A stretch of 64,000 nucleotides of DNA from positions 62,001 to 126,000 of the forward strand of contig NZ_FMZS01000004.1 of assembly GCF_900101265.1 (NCBI RefSeq). Reading direction: 5' to 3'. The notes under the pieces are model-generated. The model saw only the letters and a list, made by a program, of their open reading frames with translations. It did no database searches and had not been told where the DNA came from. The DNA comes from Massilia sp. PDC64. Lineage in GTDB: Bacteria; Pseudomonadota; Gammaproteobacteria; Burkholderiales; Burkholderiaceae_D. The position numbers and the translations under genes were made by a program. Shown here piece after piece: positions 19,295 through 28,961 of this stretch (positions are counted from its first letter, which is position 1; each line of letters starts with the position of its first letter).

Positions 19295-20956
19295 ATGAAA
19301 ACCAAGTCCTTCCGCCTGCTGGCCGCCGGCCTGCTCGCCGCCGCCACCTGTCATGCCGTCCACGCCGCATCCGAACTGCCCCGCATCGTGGGCAAGGACG
19401 GCCGTTACGCCCTGATGGTCGATGGCGCCCCGTTCCTGATCCTGGGTGGCCAGGCTCACAACTCCAGCAACTACCCGGCCGCGCTGCCGAAGGTCTGGGC
19501 CGCGCTGAAGGATGTGCATGCGAACACGCTGGAAATCCCCGTCGCGTGGGAACAGATCGAGCCGAAGGAAGGCACCTTCGACTTCAGCTACGTCGACAAG
19601 CTCGTGCAACAGGCGCGCGAGCACAAGACGCGCCTCGTGCTGCTGTGGTTCGGCACCTGGAAGAACACCGGCCCGGCGTATGCGCCGGAATGGGTCAAGT
19701 TCGACAACAAGCGCTTCCCGCGCATGATCGACAAGGATGGCAAGACGAGCTACTGCCTGTCGCCGTTCGGCGAGGCCACGCTGGCGGCGGACAAAAAGGC
19801 TTTCGTCGCGCTGATGGAGCATATCAAGAAGATCGACTCGGACAAGCGCACCGTGATCATGGTGCAGGTCGAGAACGAAGTGGGTACGTACGGCGTCGCG
19901 CGCGACTACGCGCCGCGCGCGCAGGCCGCGTTCCAGCAGCCGGTGCCGGCCGCCGTCCTCGCGCACCAGCCGCCGCCCGCCGGCCGTCCGAAGCAGGGCT
20001 CGTGGGCCGAAGTCTACGGCGACTATGCCGACCAGTATTTCCATACCTGGGCCATCGCCAGCTACATCGAAGACATCGCCAAGGCCGGCCGCGCCGTGTA
20101 CGACCTGCCGATGTACGTGAACAACGCCCTGCGCGCGCCCGTGCTGGACAAGCCGGCGCCGCCGTGGAAGGCGGATTTCGCCTCCGGCGGCCCAACCTAT
20201 GACGTGATCGGCATCTATAAAGCGGCCGCGCCGCACATCGATTTCGCCGGCCCGGACATCTACATGCCCGAGTCGAGCAACGTGAGCGCGACGCTCCAGC
20301 TGTTCCAGCGTCCGGATAATCCGCTGATGGTGCCGGAGATGGGCAATGCCGCAGGCTATGCGCGCTACGTCTACCAGATCATCGGCAAGGGCGCCCTCGG
20401 TGTCGCGCCGTTCGGCTTCGACTACGCCATGTACAGCAATTATCCGCTCGGCTCGAAGTACACGGACAAGCGCATGATCGAGCCGTTCGCGAAGGTCTAC
20501 GACGTGTTCGCGCCGATGCAACGCGTGTGGGCCAAGTGGGCCTATGAAGGCCGCACATACGGCGTCGCGGAAGGCGACGACCGCAAGCCGCAGACGGTCG
20601 CGATGAACGGCTGGGACGCGCACCTGTCGTTCCGCGAATTCCAGTTCGGCGAACGCGAGTACCTGAAGGACAAGAACGAGTACGCAGAAGGGACGGACCA
20701 GCCGTCCGGCGGCGCCGCGATCGCACAGATCGGCCCGAACGAATTCGTGATCGTGGGCCAGCAGATCCGCGTGAAGTTTTCCGGCACCGGCCCGAATGCC
20801 GGCAAGAACACGGGTTACGCCCGGGTGGAAGAGGGCAGGTTCGACGCCGACGGCAAATGGGTCATGGAGCGGAACTGGAATGGGGACCAGACCGACTATG
20901 GCCTGAACCTGCCGGCCGTGCCGACGGTGTTGAAGGTGAAGATGGGTTGGTACTGA
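19295..20956 (+). CDS. GH35 beta-galactosidase
   Basis: 553 residues, exported (signal peptide cleaved near VHAASEL). A GH35 TIM barrel occupies about residues 30-350, with acid/base E195 in [11 protein letters not shown] and nucleophile E348 in MVPEMGN. A C-terminal beta domain like the DUF5597 region follows. This compact form matches the GH35 enzymes of Cellvibrio and Xanthomonas xyloglucan loci, which strip beta-1,2-galactose from xyloglucan oligosaccharides and probably act in the periplasm. The start at 19295 is supported by the signal peptide and AAGGAG upstream. The frame is open much further upstream but runs through receptor 2 and the terminator, so an earlier start is rejected. It is followed 25 bp later by GH31. 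No strong promoter is seen between the terminator and the start. Confidence 0.92.
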   Translation: MKTKSFRLLAAGLLAAATCHAVHAASELPRIVGKDGRYALMVDGAPFLILGGQAHNSSNYPAALPKVWAALKDVHANTLEIPVAWEQIEPKEGTFDFSYVDKLVQQAREHKTRLVLLWFGTWKNTGPAYAPEWVKFDNKRFPRMIDKDGKTSYCLSPFGEATLAADKKAFVALMEHIKKIDSDKRTVIMVQVENEVGTYGVARDYAPRAQAAFQQPVPAAVLAHQPPPAGRPKQGSWAEVYGDYADQYFHTWAIASYIEDIAKAGRAVYDLPMYVNNALRAPVLDKPAPPWKADFASGGPTYDVIGIYKAAAPHIDFAGPDIYMPESSNVSATLQLFQRPDNPLMVPEMGNAAGYARYVYQIIGKGALGVAPFGFDYAMYSNYPLGSKYTDKRMIEPFAKVYDVFAPMQRVWAKWAYEGRTYGVAEGDDRKPQTVAMNGWDAHLSFREFQFGEREYLKDKNEYAEGTDQPSGGAAIAQIGPNEFVIVGQQIRVKFSGTGPNAGKNTGYARVEEGRFDADGKWVMERNWNGDQTDYGLNLPAVPTVLKVKMGWY

Positions 20957-20981
20957 CGTAGCGAACAACCAGGAGAGAGAC

Positions 20982-23858
20982 ATGCAACTGACAAGAATCG
21001 CAGCCGCCGCGCTGCTGCTGGCCGCAGGCGGCCACGCCCTCGCAGGCACGGTCCAGAAGACGGCCACGGGCATCGAAGTCCGTCCGGACACGGGGCCGGC
21101 AAAGCTCGTGCGTCTCGAGCTGATGGCCGACAACATCGTCCACGTCGTCAAGCTGGACAAGGAAGGCAAGCAACTCACGCCGTCGCTGATGACGGTCGCC
21201 AAGCCGTGTGGCGGCTGTGCGTTCACGGTCGCCGACGGCAAGGACAACGTGACGCTGAAGGCGCAGAAGATCGCGGCGCAGGTGTCGCTGAAGGATGGCC
21301 AGGTCCGCTTCTTCGACGCGGCCGGCAAGGCCTTCCTGACGCAGGCGGCAGAGACCATCACACCGATCCAGGTAGGCGGCAAGCCGTTCCTCGCGATCAA
21401 GCAAGGCTTCAATTACGGCACGAAGGATGCGTTCTACGGCCTGGGCCAGCACCAGAACGCGCAGATGAACTACAACGGCGAGGACGTGCTGCTGCAGCAG
21501 CACAACATGATCGCGTCGGTGCCGTTCGTCGTCTCGGACAAGAACTACGGTCTCCTGTGGGACAACAATTCGATCACGCGCTTCGGCGACGCCAGACCCT
21601 ATGCCTGGCTGTCGCGCGACCTGAAGCTGACGGACGAGCAGGGCAAGCCGGGCGGGCTCACGGCGCGCTACTACATCGACGGCAAGCTGGCGCTGACCCG
21701 CCAGGAAAAGGACATCGCCTACCAGTTCCTGAAGGACGTCGAAGAGTTCTGGCCGAAGGAACTGCCGTCGATGAAAGCCCTCGGCGGCAAGGACGTCAAG
21801 GTGGTGTGGGATGGTGCGATGGCGAGCCCGAAAGCGGGCGTGCACAAGATGCAGTTGTACGCGTCGGATTACGCGACCCTGACCGTCGACGGCAAGCAGG
21901 TCATGGACGTGTGGCGCCAGGGCTGGAACCCGTGGTACCACAACTTCGAAGTGAAATTCGAAGCGAACAAGCCCGTCAAGCTGCACCTGGAATGGAAACC
22001 GTCCGGCGGCATGATCGCGATGACGCACAACGATCCGCTGCCGGCGCCGGAACGCCACTCGCTGACGATGTCGTCGGAGATCGCGGAAGCCGTGAACTAC
22101 TACGTCATCAGCGGCGACAGCATGGACAACGTCATCGGCGGCTACCGCACCCTGACGGGCCAGCAACCGATGATGCCGAAGTGGGCGTATGGCTTCTGGC
22201 AGTCGCGCCAGCGCTACGAGACGCAGCAGCAATTGCTGGACACGGTGGCAGAGTACCGCAAGCGCGGCTGGCCGCTGGATAACATCGTGCAGGACTGGTT
22301 CTACTGGCCGGAGGACGGCTGGGGTTCGCACGACTTCGACAAGGTCCGCTTCCCGGATCCGAAGGGCATGGTCGACGAAGTGCACAAGCAGCACGCGCGC
22401 ATCATGATCTCCATCTGGGGCAAGTTCTACGCCAATACCGACAACTACAAGGAGCTGGCGGCGAAGGGCCACATGTGGACGAAGAACGTCGAAGACGGCG
22501 CGCTGGACTGGGTCGGTAAAGGCTACAAGAACAGCCACTACGACCCGTACACGCAGGAAGCCCGCGACATCTATTACCGCCAGATGAAGGACAAGCTGGT
22601 GGCGAAAGGCTTCGACGCCTGGTGGATGGACAACACGGAACCGGACGTGCTGTCGAACTCGCGCCTGGAAGACTTCAAGAAGCTGATCGGCCCGACCGTC
22701 TACGGTCCGGGCGAGATCACGTTCAACCCGTACAGTCTCGTGCACTCCGGCGGCATGATCGAGGGCCTGCGCCGCGACCAGCCCGACAAACGCCAGTTCA
22801 TCCTGTCGCGCTCGGGCTTCGCGGGCATCCAGCGCAACTCGGTCGCCGTGTGGAGCGGCGATACGGCGGGCCGCTGGAACAACCTGTACGACCAGATCGC
22901 GTCCGGCGTGAACTTCTCGATGTCCGGCATCCCGAACTGGACGCACGACATCGGCGGCTATGCGCAGGAGAACCGCTTCCAGTACGGCGACGTGGGCTCC
23001 GCGCAGGAAAACCGCGCCACCACGGGCGGCCAGGCCAAGCCGGAAGACATGAAGGAATGGCGCGAGCTGAACCTGCGCTGGTTCCAGTTCGGCGCATTCT
23101 CGCCGCTGTTCCGTTCGCACGGCGAAGTGGTCAAGCGCGAGATCTACAACATCGCGGCCGGCGACGACGCGATGCGCGACTCGATGGTGGGCTACCTGAA
23201 GCTGCGCTACCGCCTGATGCCGTATATTTACTCGATGGCGGCCGACACGCACTACGCCAACGGCACCATGATGCGCGGTCTCGTGATGGACTTCCCGAAG
23301 GACGACAAGGTCAAGAACATCAAGGACCAGTACCTGTTCGGCCACGCGCTGATGGTGGCGCCGGTTACGTCATATGGCGCGCGCGAGCGCACCGTGTACT
23401 TCCCGGCGGGCGCCGACTGGTACGACTTCGACACCGGCAAGCGTTATGCGGGCGGCACCAGCGCGAAGGTCGACGCGCCGCTGAACCGCATCCCCGTGTT
23501 CGTGCGCACGGGCGCCGTGATCCCGACGGGTCCCGTCACGCAGTATGTCGACGAGAAGCCGGACGCGCCGATCGTGCTGCAGGTGTATGCGGGTGCGAAC
23601 GGCCAGGCGACCCTGTACGAGGACGATGGCGTGACGAACGCGTACGAGCGCGGTGAGTTCAGCCGCATCCCGTTCACCTACGACGACAAGGCGGGCACCG
23701 TCACGATCGGCGCGCGCAGCGGCCAGTACAAGGGCATGCCGCAGACGCGCCAGATCAAGGTGCGCGTGCTGCGCGCTGGCGTCGCGACGAGCGCGGACAT
23801 GGACGCGGCGGACAAGACCGTCACGTACGACGGCAAGCCCGTCACCGTGAAGCTGTGA
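20982..23858 (+). CDS. GH31 alpha-xylosidase with PA14 insert
   Basis: 958-residue exported enzyme; signal peptide cleaved near ALAGTVQ. Order: N-terminal beta-sandwich (about 20-240), a PA14-like insertion (about 265-340, LYASDYATLTVDGKQVMDVW), TIM barrel with nucleophile D550 in WWMDNTEPD and acid/base D627 in WSGDTAGRW, then C-terminal beta domains. A PA14 insert before the barrel is the hallmark of Cellvibrio-type xyloglucan alpha-xylosidases. These remove the non-reducing-end alpha-1,6-xylose from xyloglucan oligosaccharides. The xylose released feeds the Weimberg genes at the left of the window. AGGAGAGAG precedes the ATG. The stop overlaps the GTG start of GH26 (GTGA), so translation is coupled. 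Confidence 0.94.
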   Translation: MQLTRIAAAALLLAAGGHALAGTVQKTATGIEVRPDTGPAKLVRLELMADNIVHVVKLDKEGKQLTPSLMTVAKPCGGCAFTVADGKDNVTLKAQKIAAQVSLKDGQVRFFDAAGKAFLTQAAETITPIQVGGKPFLAIKQGFNYGTKDAFYGLGQHQNAQMNYNGEDVLLQQHNMIASVPFVVSDKNYGLLWDNNSITRFGDARPYAWLSRDLKLTDEQGKPGGLTARYYIDGKLALTRQEKDIAYQFLKDVEEFWPKELPSMKALGGKDVKVVWDGAMASPKAGVHKMQLYASDYATLTVDGKQVMDVWRQGWNPWYHNFEVKFEANKPVKLHLEWKPSGGMIAMTHNDPLPAPERHSLTMSSEIAEAVNYYVISGDSMDNVIGGYRTLTGQQPMMPKWAYGFWQSRQRYETQQQLLDTVAEYRKRGWPLDNIVQDWFYWPEDGWGSHDFDKVRFPDPKGMVDEVHKQHARIMISIWGKFYANTDNYKELAAKGHMWTKNVEDGALDWVGKGYKNSHYDPYTQEARDIYYRQMKDKLVAKGFDAWWMDNTEPDVLSNSRLEDFKKLIGPTVYGPGEITFNPYSLVHSGGMIEGLRRDQPDKRQFILSRSGFAGIQRNSVAVWSGDTAGRWNNLYDQIASGVNFSMSGIPNWTHDIGGYAQENRFQYGDVGSAQENRATTGGQAKPEDMKEWRELNLRWFQFGAFSPLFRSHGEVVKREIYNIAAGDDAMRDSMVGYLKLRYRLMPYIYSMAADTHYANGTMMRGLVMDFPKDDKVKNIKDQYLFGHALMVAPVTSYGARERTVYFPAGADWYDFDTGKRYAGGTSAKVDAPLNRIPVFVRTGAVIPTGPVTQYVDEKPDAPIVLQVYAGANGQATLYEDDGVTNAYERGEFSRIPFTYDDKAGTVTIGARSGQYKGMPQTRQIKVRVLRAGVATSADMDAADKTVTYDGKPVTVKL

Positions 23859-24955
23859 AACGGCGCATCGTCATTGCGCTGACGCTCGCACTGGCCGGAC
23901 CGGCCGGTGCGACATCCCCTCGGCCTGCGCCCGTGGACGCGCAGGCCGATGCGCGCACGCGTGCCGAATACACGTGGCTCGTGCAGACCTGGGGCCGGCA
24001 GACGATCGCCGGGCAGCAGGACCTGACGTGGAACGACGGCGTCGACATGGCCCAGAGGGTATTCGCCGACACCGGCAGGTATCCCGCGCTCATGGGCTTC
24101 GACTTCATGAACACGTGGCAGAAGGGCGACGGCGCGCACCAGGTCGACGAAGCCATCGCGTGGGCGCGCCGTGGCGGCCTCGTGACGTTCTGCTGGCACT
24201 GGCGCGACCCGTCGGCGCCCGCGGGCACGCAGGGCAACTTCTATGCGCGCGAGCCGGATGCGCGCAAGAACACGGCGTTCACGATCCCCGTGCGCGATGG
24301 CCGGCTCGATACGGCCAGCCCGGCGGGACGGCAGATCGATGCCGACATCGACCGCCTGGCCGCGGAACTAGGCAAGCTGCAGGCGGCCGGCGTGACGGTG
24401 CTGTGGCGGCCGTTGCACGAAGCGTCCGGCAGCAATGGCGACGGCTGGTTCTGGTGGGGCCGCAAGCGCACGGACGGCGTGCCGAGCGCAGACGCATACA
24501 AGCTGCTGTACCGCCACATGTTCGACCGGCTCGTGCGCGGGCACGGCCTGCACAACCTGATCTGGGTGTGGAACGGCCAGGACGCGGGCTGGTACCCGGG
24601 CGACGACGTCGTCGACATCGTCGGGTACGACGTGTACGATGAGGACGACCGGAAAACCTACAGGTCGCAGATCGACACGTACCGCCGCATGGCCGCCATC
24701 GGCCCGGCAACGAAGCCGGTGGCCATGACCGAGAACAGCTACATTCCCGATCCCGACAACATGCGGCGCGACGGCGCGCCCTGGCTGTGGTTCCTGACGT
24801 GGAACGACGGCCGCGCGCCCGCCGGCACGTCCGACAAGGACAATTTCTGGACCGGCGACTATTACAACGACGCGGCGCATAAGGCGAAGGTGTATCGTCA
24901 CCCCGACGTGATCACCCTCGACAGGCTGCCCGCATTCCTGAAAGCTCCCCAATGA
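23855..24955 (+). CDS. GH26 endo-beta-mannanase
   Basis: 366 residues with a GTG start overlapping the GH31 stop by 4 bp. Signal peptide cleaved near AGATSPR. The (beta/alpha)8 barrel carries acid/base E189 in WRPLHEASG and nucleophile E293 in MTENSY, with the WFWWG aromatic subsite typical of GH26. Mannanases of this family cut beta-1,4-mannan in (galacto)glucomannan. A few GH26 have other activities (lichenase, xylanase). Its translational coupling to an alpha-xylosidase and to a CE2 esterase suggests the operon also handles acetylated glucomannan, which accompanies xyloglucan in primary cell walls. No carbohydrate-binding module is present. Confidence 0.9.
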   Translation: MKRRIVIALTLALAGPAGATSPRPAPVDAQADARTRAEYTWLVQTWGRQTIAGQQDLTWNDGVDMAQRVFADTGRYPALMGFDFMNTWQKGDGAHQVDEAIAWARRGGLVTFCWHWRDPSAPAGTQGNFYAREPDARKNTAFTIPVRDGRLDTASPAGRQIDADIDRLAAELGKLQAAGVTVLWRPLHEASGSNGDGWFWWGRKRTDGVPSADAYKLLYRHMFDRLVRGHGLHNLIWVWNGQDAGWYPGDDVVDIVGYDVYDEDDRKTYRSQIDTYRRMAAIGPATKPVAMTENSYIPDPDNMRRDGAPWLWFLTWNDGRAPAGTSDKDNFWTGDYYNDAAHKAKVYRHPDVITLDRLPAFLKAPQ

Positions 24956-26031
24956 AACGACTGACCAAGACCTTCGTCCTGGCCGCGCTGCTGCACGCCG
25001 GCCTTGCCTGCGCGGCCGTGACCGTCGCGCCCAGCGACAAGCACCTGCTGTACACGGGCCGCATCGACTTCGCCCAGCCGGACGCCCCCGTCATCACGTG
25101 GCCCAACACGGCCATCGCCGGCAATTTCACGGGCACGTCGCTGTCCGTCACCCTGGACGACGAAAAGGGCAAGAACTACTTCAACGTCTTCATCGACGGC
25201 GACATGGCCAGCCCCCTGATCATCGAGGCGGGCCAGGGATCGAAGAAGTACGACGTGATCGCCGGCCTCGCGCCGGGAAAGCACAGCTTCCTGATCACCA
25301 AGCGCACGGAAGGCGAAGAGGGCGCGACCGTGTTCCGCGGCCTGGAACTGGCTGATGGCGGCCAGATGCTGGCGCCGCCGGCCCGTCCCAAGCGCCGCAT
25401 CGAATTCTTCGGCGATTCCATCACGAGCGGCATGGGCGACGAAGCCCCGATGAACGGCCGCGACGACGTGGGCCGCGACAAGAACAGCTTCCTGTCGTAC
25501 GCGGGCATCACGGCGCGCAACCTGAACGCGGAACTGCACCAGACGTCGCAAAGCGGCATCGGCGTGATGATCAGCTGGTTCCCGTTCACGATGCCGGACT
25601 TCTACGACCAGCTCAGCGCCGTCGGCAACAACGACACGAAGTGGGACTTCGCGAGCTGGACGCCGGACGTCGTCGTCATCAACCTGCTGCAGAACGACCG
25701 CTGGCTGATCGGCGACCGGCACCAACTGCAGCCGGAGCCGGACGACGCGGGCCGCATCGCCGCGTACGAGAAATTCGTGAAGCGTATCCGCCAGCTGTAC
25801 CCGAAGGCGTACATCGTGTGCGCGCTGGGCAGCATGGACGCGACGAAGCCGGGCTCGCAGTGGCCCGGCTACATCAAGTCGGCGGTGGAAGACATGCGCA
25901 AGGGCGGAGACCAGCGCATCGATACCGTGTTCTTCCCGTTCACGGGCTACGGCCAGCATCCGCGCCTGAAGCACCAGCGCGACAATGCGGAGATCCTGAC
26001 CGCGTTCATCAGGACGAAAATGAAATGGTAA
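24952..26031 (+). CDS. CE2-type acetylesterase (polysaccharide deacetylase, SGNH)
   Basis: 359 residues, exported (cleavage near ACAAVTV). An N-terminal jelly roll (about 25-135, with FTGTSLSVTLDD and YFNVFIDGD) precedes an SGNH hydrolase domain with S156 in FFGDSITSG and H336 in QHPRLKHQ. This arrangement is diagnostic of carbohydrate esterase family 2. Those enzymes remove O-acetyl groups from xylan, glucomannan or xyloglucan units. The start overlaps the GH26 stop (ATGA), so it is coupled to the mannanase, and acetylated glucomannan is the likeliest substrate. It is the last gene of the GH35-GH31-GH26-CE2 unit; a convergent hairpin follows. Confidence 0.9.
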   Translation: MKRLTKTFVLAALLHAGLACAAVTVAPSDKHLLYTGRIDFAQPDAPVITWPNTAIAGNFTGTSLSVTLDDEKGKNYFNVFIDGDMASPLIIEAGQGSKKYDVIAGLAPGKHSFLITKRTEGEEGATVFRGLELADGGQMLAPPARPKRRIEFFGDSITSGMGDEAPMNGRDDVGRDKNSFLSYAGITARNLNAELHQTSQSGIGVMISWFPFTMPDFYDQLSAVGNNDTKWDFASWTPDVVVINLLQNDRWLIGDRHQLQPEPDDAGRIAAYEKFVKRIRQLYPKAYIVCALGSMDATKPGSQWPGYIKSAVEDMRKGGDQRIDTVFFPFTGYGQHPRLKHQRDNAEILTAFIRTKMKW

Positions 26032-26040
26032 GTGCCGGCT

Positions 26041-26066
26041 GTCGTCCCCGTGCATTCGGGGACGAC
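26041..26066. terminator. Convergent hairpin between CE2 and GH9
   Basis: Perfect 10-bp stem (GTCGTCCCCG 26041-26050, CGGGGACGAC 26057-26066) with a 6-nt loop. It sits in the 46-bp gap between convergent genes and is followed on the plus strand by GTTT only. It probably ends transcription from both sides. The T-run is weak. Confidence 0.65.
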
Positions 26067-26077
26067 GTTTCGAAGTA

Positions 26078-27805
26078 TCAGCGCTCCAGGGATTGCAGCG
26101 CCGCCGCCACGTACACGAGCGGCGCGTTCCAGTTGATCGCGATCTCGTTGCTGGCGTAGCTGCACCCATGGTCCAGGTAGGACAGGGCCGGCTGCTTCGA
26201 CGCGTACGACACGCCCTTGCAATCCTTGGCGTCCTGCTGGCCCGGGTTAGGACCGCCCGCCAGCCAGCCGGGGACGGGCGCCGCGATGCCGTCCGCTTCC
26301 GACGGGCGGTGGTGCGGATGCTGGGTCGAGCGCGAGCCGAAGCCCGTCACGTAGCTGATGCCGAGCGGATTGCGGCCCAGCGTGTAGTCCAGCGCCGACT
26401 GCGCCGCGTTCAGGTAATCGGCCTTCTTCGTGAGGCGGTAGGCCTGCACGAGCATCATGGCCTGGTTCAGCACGACGGCATTGCTGCCCCAGACGAAGTC
26501 GGATTTTGCCATCGACAGGCGCGCGGGCGACGCCTGCCAGCGTGCCAGCAGCGTGTCGGCCGCGGCGAGGATCTGCTTGCGGGCGTTGTCCGCGTCTTCC
26601 GGCTTCTTCAGGCGCGCGCGCTGCTGCGCGAGCGAGATCCAGCCGAGCGGGCGCACGTCGGGCCAACCGGGTTCCGTCTGCACGCCCGGCGCCAACGCGA
26701 TGGCGCGGCTGCGGTATTCATCCTTGCCGGTCGCGATGTACAGCTCGGCCGCGGCCCACGAGAATTCGTCGTCGACCTTTTCGTCGCCATACGTGCCCGT
26801 CTGGATGTCGGCCGGCTGGCGGTACAGGACGTTCGGATGCGCGACGGCCCAGCGCCATGCGTTCTCCGCGGCGGCCAGGTAGCGTTGCGAACGGCCCGGC
26901 GACTTGGCGTCGAACGGCGCCAGCACGCGGCTCGCGGCGGCCATGACGGCCGCGAAATCGAGGGCGGCGGCCGTCGTCTTCTGTACGACGTAGCGCGGCG
27001 CCGTGGCGCGGTCCGGCATCACCATGCCGTCGAAGCTCTTGTTCGTCAGCTTGTGGTACACGCCGCCGTCGTCCGGGTCCTGCATCGTGGCCATCCAGTC
27101 GAGGTTCCACAGCACTTCGTTCAGCAGGTCGGGCACGCCGTTGCCGGATTCCGGCAGGGTCACGGCGAGCTTGTCGAACCAGGCCGGGAAGTGCTCGTAC
27201 GCAGCCAGCAGCGTGTACGTGCTGATACCGGAGTTGACGATGTATTTGTTGTAGTCGCCCGCGTCGTACCAGCCCTTCGGACTCTTGATGACGGTGCCGG
27301 CCGGACGCTTGGCGGAGGCGGCCGATTCGTGCACGAGCACCTTGTCGTCCGGGTGGCCCAGCGGCCGCGCGTAGGGGCCCGCGACGCGCGCGTCCAGTGC
27401 GATGCTCGCGCGGTTCAGCGTGTAGGCGCGGATGGCGCCCGCGTCCAGCGCACGGTACGGCTCGGGACCGATGGCGAAGACGGGCGAATCCGGCTGGCCC
27501 GCCACCGACAAGCGGTAGCTGCCCGTCGTGCGCAGGTTGGAAAAGTCGGCGATGCGTACGCTCTCGCCCGAGGCGTCCCACGTCGCTGCGGGGCCCAGCG
27601 TGCCTTCGAACACGGCCTTGCCGGTGTTGGCGTCGACGACCTTGAAGCGCTCGTTCGCGCCGGACGGCACGACGGCCAGCTTCTGCGCGGCCGGCAGGAA
27701 GCCGAGCTGGTTGACTTCGATGCCGGCGGCCGCGTGTGCGGTCCCGGTTGCGAGCAGGGCGGCGCAGGCGAGGGCGGTGGGAAGGCGCGGGCGCGACGAA
27801 TACAT
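26078..27805 (-). CDS. GH9 endoglucanase with N-terminal Ig-like domain
   Basis: 575 residues, exported (signal peptide ending AHAAAG). An immunoglobulin-like CelD_N domain (about 27-110, starting IEVNQLGFLP) precedes the (alpha/alpha)6 barrel. Catalytic D181 and D184 lie in WYDAGDYNKY, the HHRPS motif is present, and acid E554 lies in YASNEIAINWN. GH9 enzymes cut beta-1,4-glucan, so cellulose, glucomannan or xyloglucan backbones are possible substrates. The start at 27805 has AAGGAG upstream; an in-frame ATG at 27844 lies inside the operator and is rejected. A good sigma70 promoter with a perfect LacI-type palindrome lies just upstream, so the gene is probably induced by sugar with the main locus although it is read on the opposite strand. 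Confidence 0.93.
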   Translation of the reverse strand: MYSSRPRLPTALACAALLATGTAHAAAGIEVNQLGFLPAAQKLAVVPSGANERFKVVDANTGKAVFEGTLGPAATWDASGESVRIADFSNLRTTGSYRLSVAGQPDSPVFAIGPEPYRALDAGAIRAYTLNRASIALDARVAGPYARPLGHPDDKVLVHESAASAKRPAGTVIKSPKGWYDAGDYNKYIVNSGISTYTLLAAYEHFPAWFDKLAVTLPESGNGVPDLLNEVLWNLDWMATMQDPDDGGVYHKLTNKSFDGMVMPDRATAPRYVVQKTTAAALDFAAVMAAASRVLAPFDAKSPGRSQRYLAAAENAWRWAVAHPNVLYRQPADIQTGTYGDEKVDDEFSWAAAELYIATGKDEYRSRAIALAPGVQTEPGWPDVRPLGWISLAQQRARLKKPEDADNARKQILAAADTLLARWQASPARLSMAKSDFVWGSNAVVLNQAMMLVQAYRLTKKADYLNAAQSALDYTLGRNPLGISYVTGFGSRSTQHPHHRPSEADGIAAPVPGWLAGGPNPGQQDAKDCKGVSYASKQPALSYLDHGCSYASNEIAINWNAPLVYVAAALQSLER

Positions 27806-27829
27806 GCAGTCTCCTTGGATCGTTTTAGG

Positions 27830-27872
27830 TGAAATCGATTTCATCCTACCCCGCCCGCGAAAGTAAAGTCAA
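27830..27872 (-). promoter_or_regulatory. GH9 promoter with perfect LacI-type operator (copy 3)
   Basis: On the minus strand TTGACT (27872-27867) and TAGGAT (27848-27843), 18 bp apart, form a good sigma70 promoter. The perfect palindrome TGAAATCGATTTCA (27830-27843) covers the expected transcription start, a classical repressor position. Near-copies lie at 13832-13845 (13/14) and 9499-9512 (12/14). Confidence 0.75.
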
Positions 27873-27912
27873 TCATCCAATCGCGAACGCCGCCCGTCAA
27901 TACAGGCGATCT

Positions 27913-28845
27913 TCATTTCGCTGACGTGCGTGTACGACGCGCGGCGAGCCAGTCGACGGTGACGGCGGCGAGACCGATGCGCTTGTCCGCGAAGGCGTGG
28001 TCGCTGGGCAGCGTGACGGCCTGCACCTGCGCGCCGCGACTGGCCTTGAGCGCGGCCGCGAGCGGCGCCACCTGGGCTGCGTTGCCGTGTTCCGCTGCGA
28101 CGATCAGTACGGGTTTGGCGGCGAGCGCGGGCGCGGTGTCGAGCAGGTCCCAATCCTGGGCGTGGCGTTCCACTTCCGCCATCAGCCGCGCGGCGTCCGT
28201 GCCGGCGAGGCTGTTGCCGAAATCGTCGCCCAGGTCCGCGATGGCGTCCTGGCGCGTCTCGGGATGCGCGGCCACGTTCTTGCCGGTGGCGCCGACGTTC
28301 CACGGGTCGAGCAGCACGACACCGGCGACGCCGGCGTCGTCCTTGTGCGCGGCGGCGTAGCGCGCGGCGAGGAAGCCGCCCAGGCTGTGGCCGGCAATGA
28401 CGATGCGTTGCGGATCGATGCCGTATTGGGCGACGGTGTCCGGCTGGCGCAGGAACGCCATCGCCGCGTCGACGTCCTCGCCGGCGCCCGCGAGGCTGAA
28501 TCTCCCGGGCGAACCCCAGCTGCCGCGATAGTGCAGGGTGAGCACGTTCCAGCCCGCGCGGCGCACGGCCTGCGCGAGGTCGAGGTTCTGTTCGTTGCCG
28601 GGCAGGCCATGCAGCAGCACCATCGTCGGCTTCGGCCCCGCACCCGCCGCGAGCATGAACAGGGCGTTCATGCCGTCGCCGTGCGACAGGATCAGCACCT
28701 GGCGGTTGCGCGCGGGGTGGGCAGCGTCGCGCGGCGGATCGGCAATGACGGCGCGCGGGACGGTGGTCGTGGCGGCGACGACGGGTGCGGTAAAGACGAC
28801 GGCGAGGAGGGCGGCAAGGAGAGGTGTAAAGCGACGTGTCCGCAT
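27913..28845 (-). CDS. Exported alpha/beta hydrolase
   Basis: 310 residues. A signal peptide (MRTRRFTPLLAALLAVVFTAPVVA) precedes an alpha/beta-hydrolase fold: oxyanion segment VLLHGLPGNEQN, nucleophile elbow GHSLGG, and a C-terminal SDHAFADKR that supplies His. The substrate is unknown. The fold covers esterases, feruloyl-type esterases and peptidases, and an acyl-esterase role in polysaccharide breakdown is only suggested by neighbours. The start at 28845 is chosen for AAGGAAA upstream and for the signal peptide; the frame remains open to 28914. It is upstream of GH9 on the same strand, but GH9 has its own promoter. It is divergent from the NodB-type deacetylase. Confidence 0.82.
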   Translation of the reverse strand: MRTRRFTPLLAALLAVVFTAPVVAATTTVPRAVIADPPRDAAHPARNRQVLILSHGDGMNALFMLAAGAGPKPTMVLLHGLPGNEQNLDLAQAVRRAGWNVLTLHYRGSWGSPGRFSLAGAGEDVDAAMAFLRQPDTVAQYGIDPQRIVIAGHSLGGFLAARYAAAHKDDAGVAGVVLLDPWNVGATGKNVAAHPETRQDAIADLGDDFGNSLAGTDAARLMAEVERHAQDWDLLDTAPALAAKPVLIVAAEHGNAAQVAPLAAALKASRGAQVQAVTLPSDHAFADKRIGLAAVTVDWLAARRTRTSAK

Positions 28846-28961
28846 GCGTTTTCCTTTCGTTGTTGAGTGGATACCGCGATCATAAATCGTTCCTCGCGCC
28901 GTTGCCTGGACCACCCGATACGGTTAATAATGCATTGATCGAACTAATTATGGAGACTGTC

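Noticed and set aside
27806..27844. ATG at 27844 as start of GH9
   Set aside because: It lies in the promoter/operator and gives a non-signal N-terminus; 27805 has AAGGAG and a normal signal peptide.
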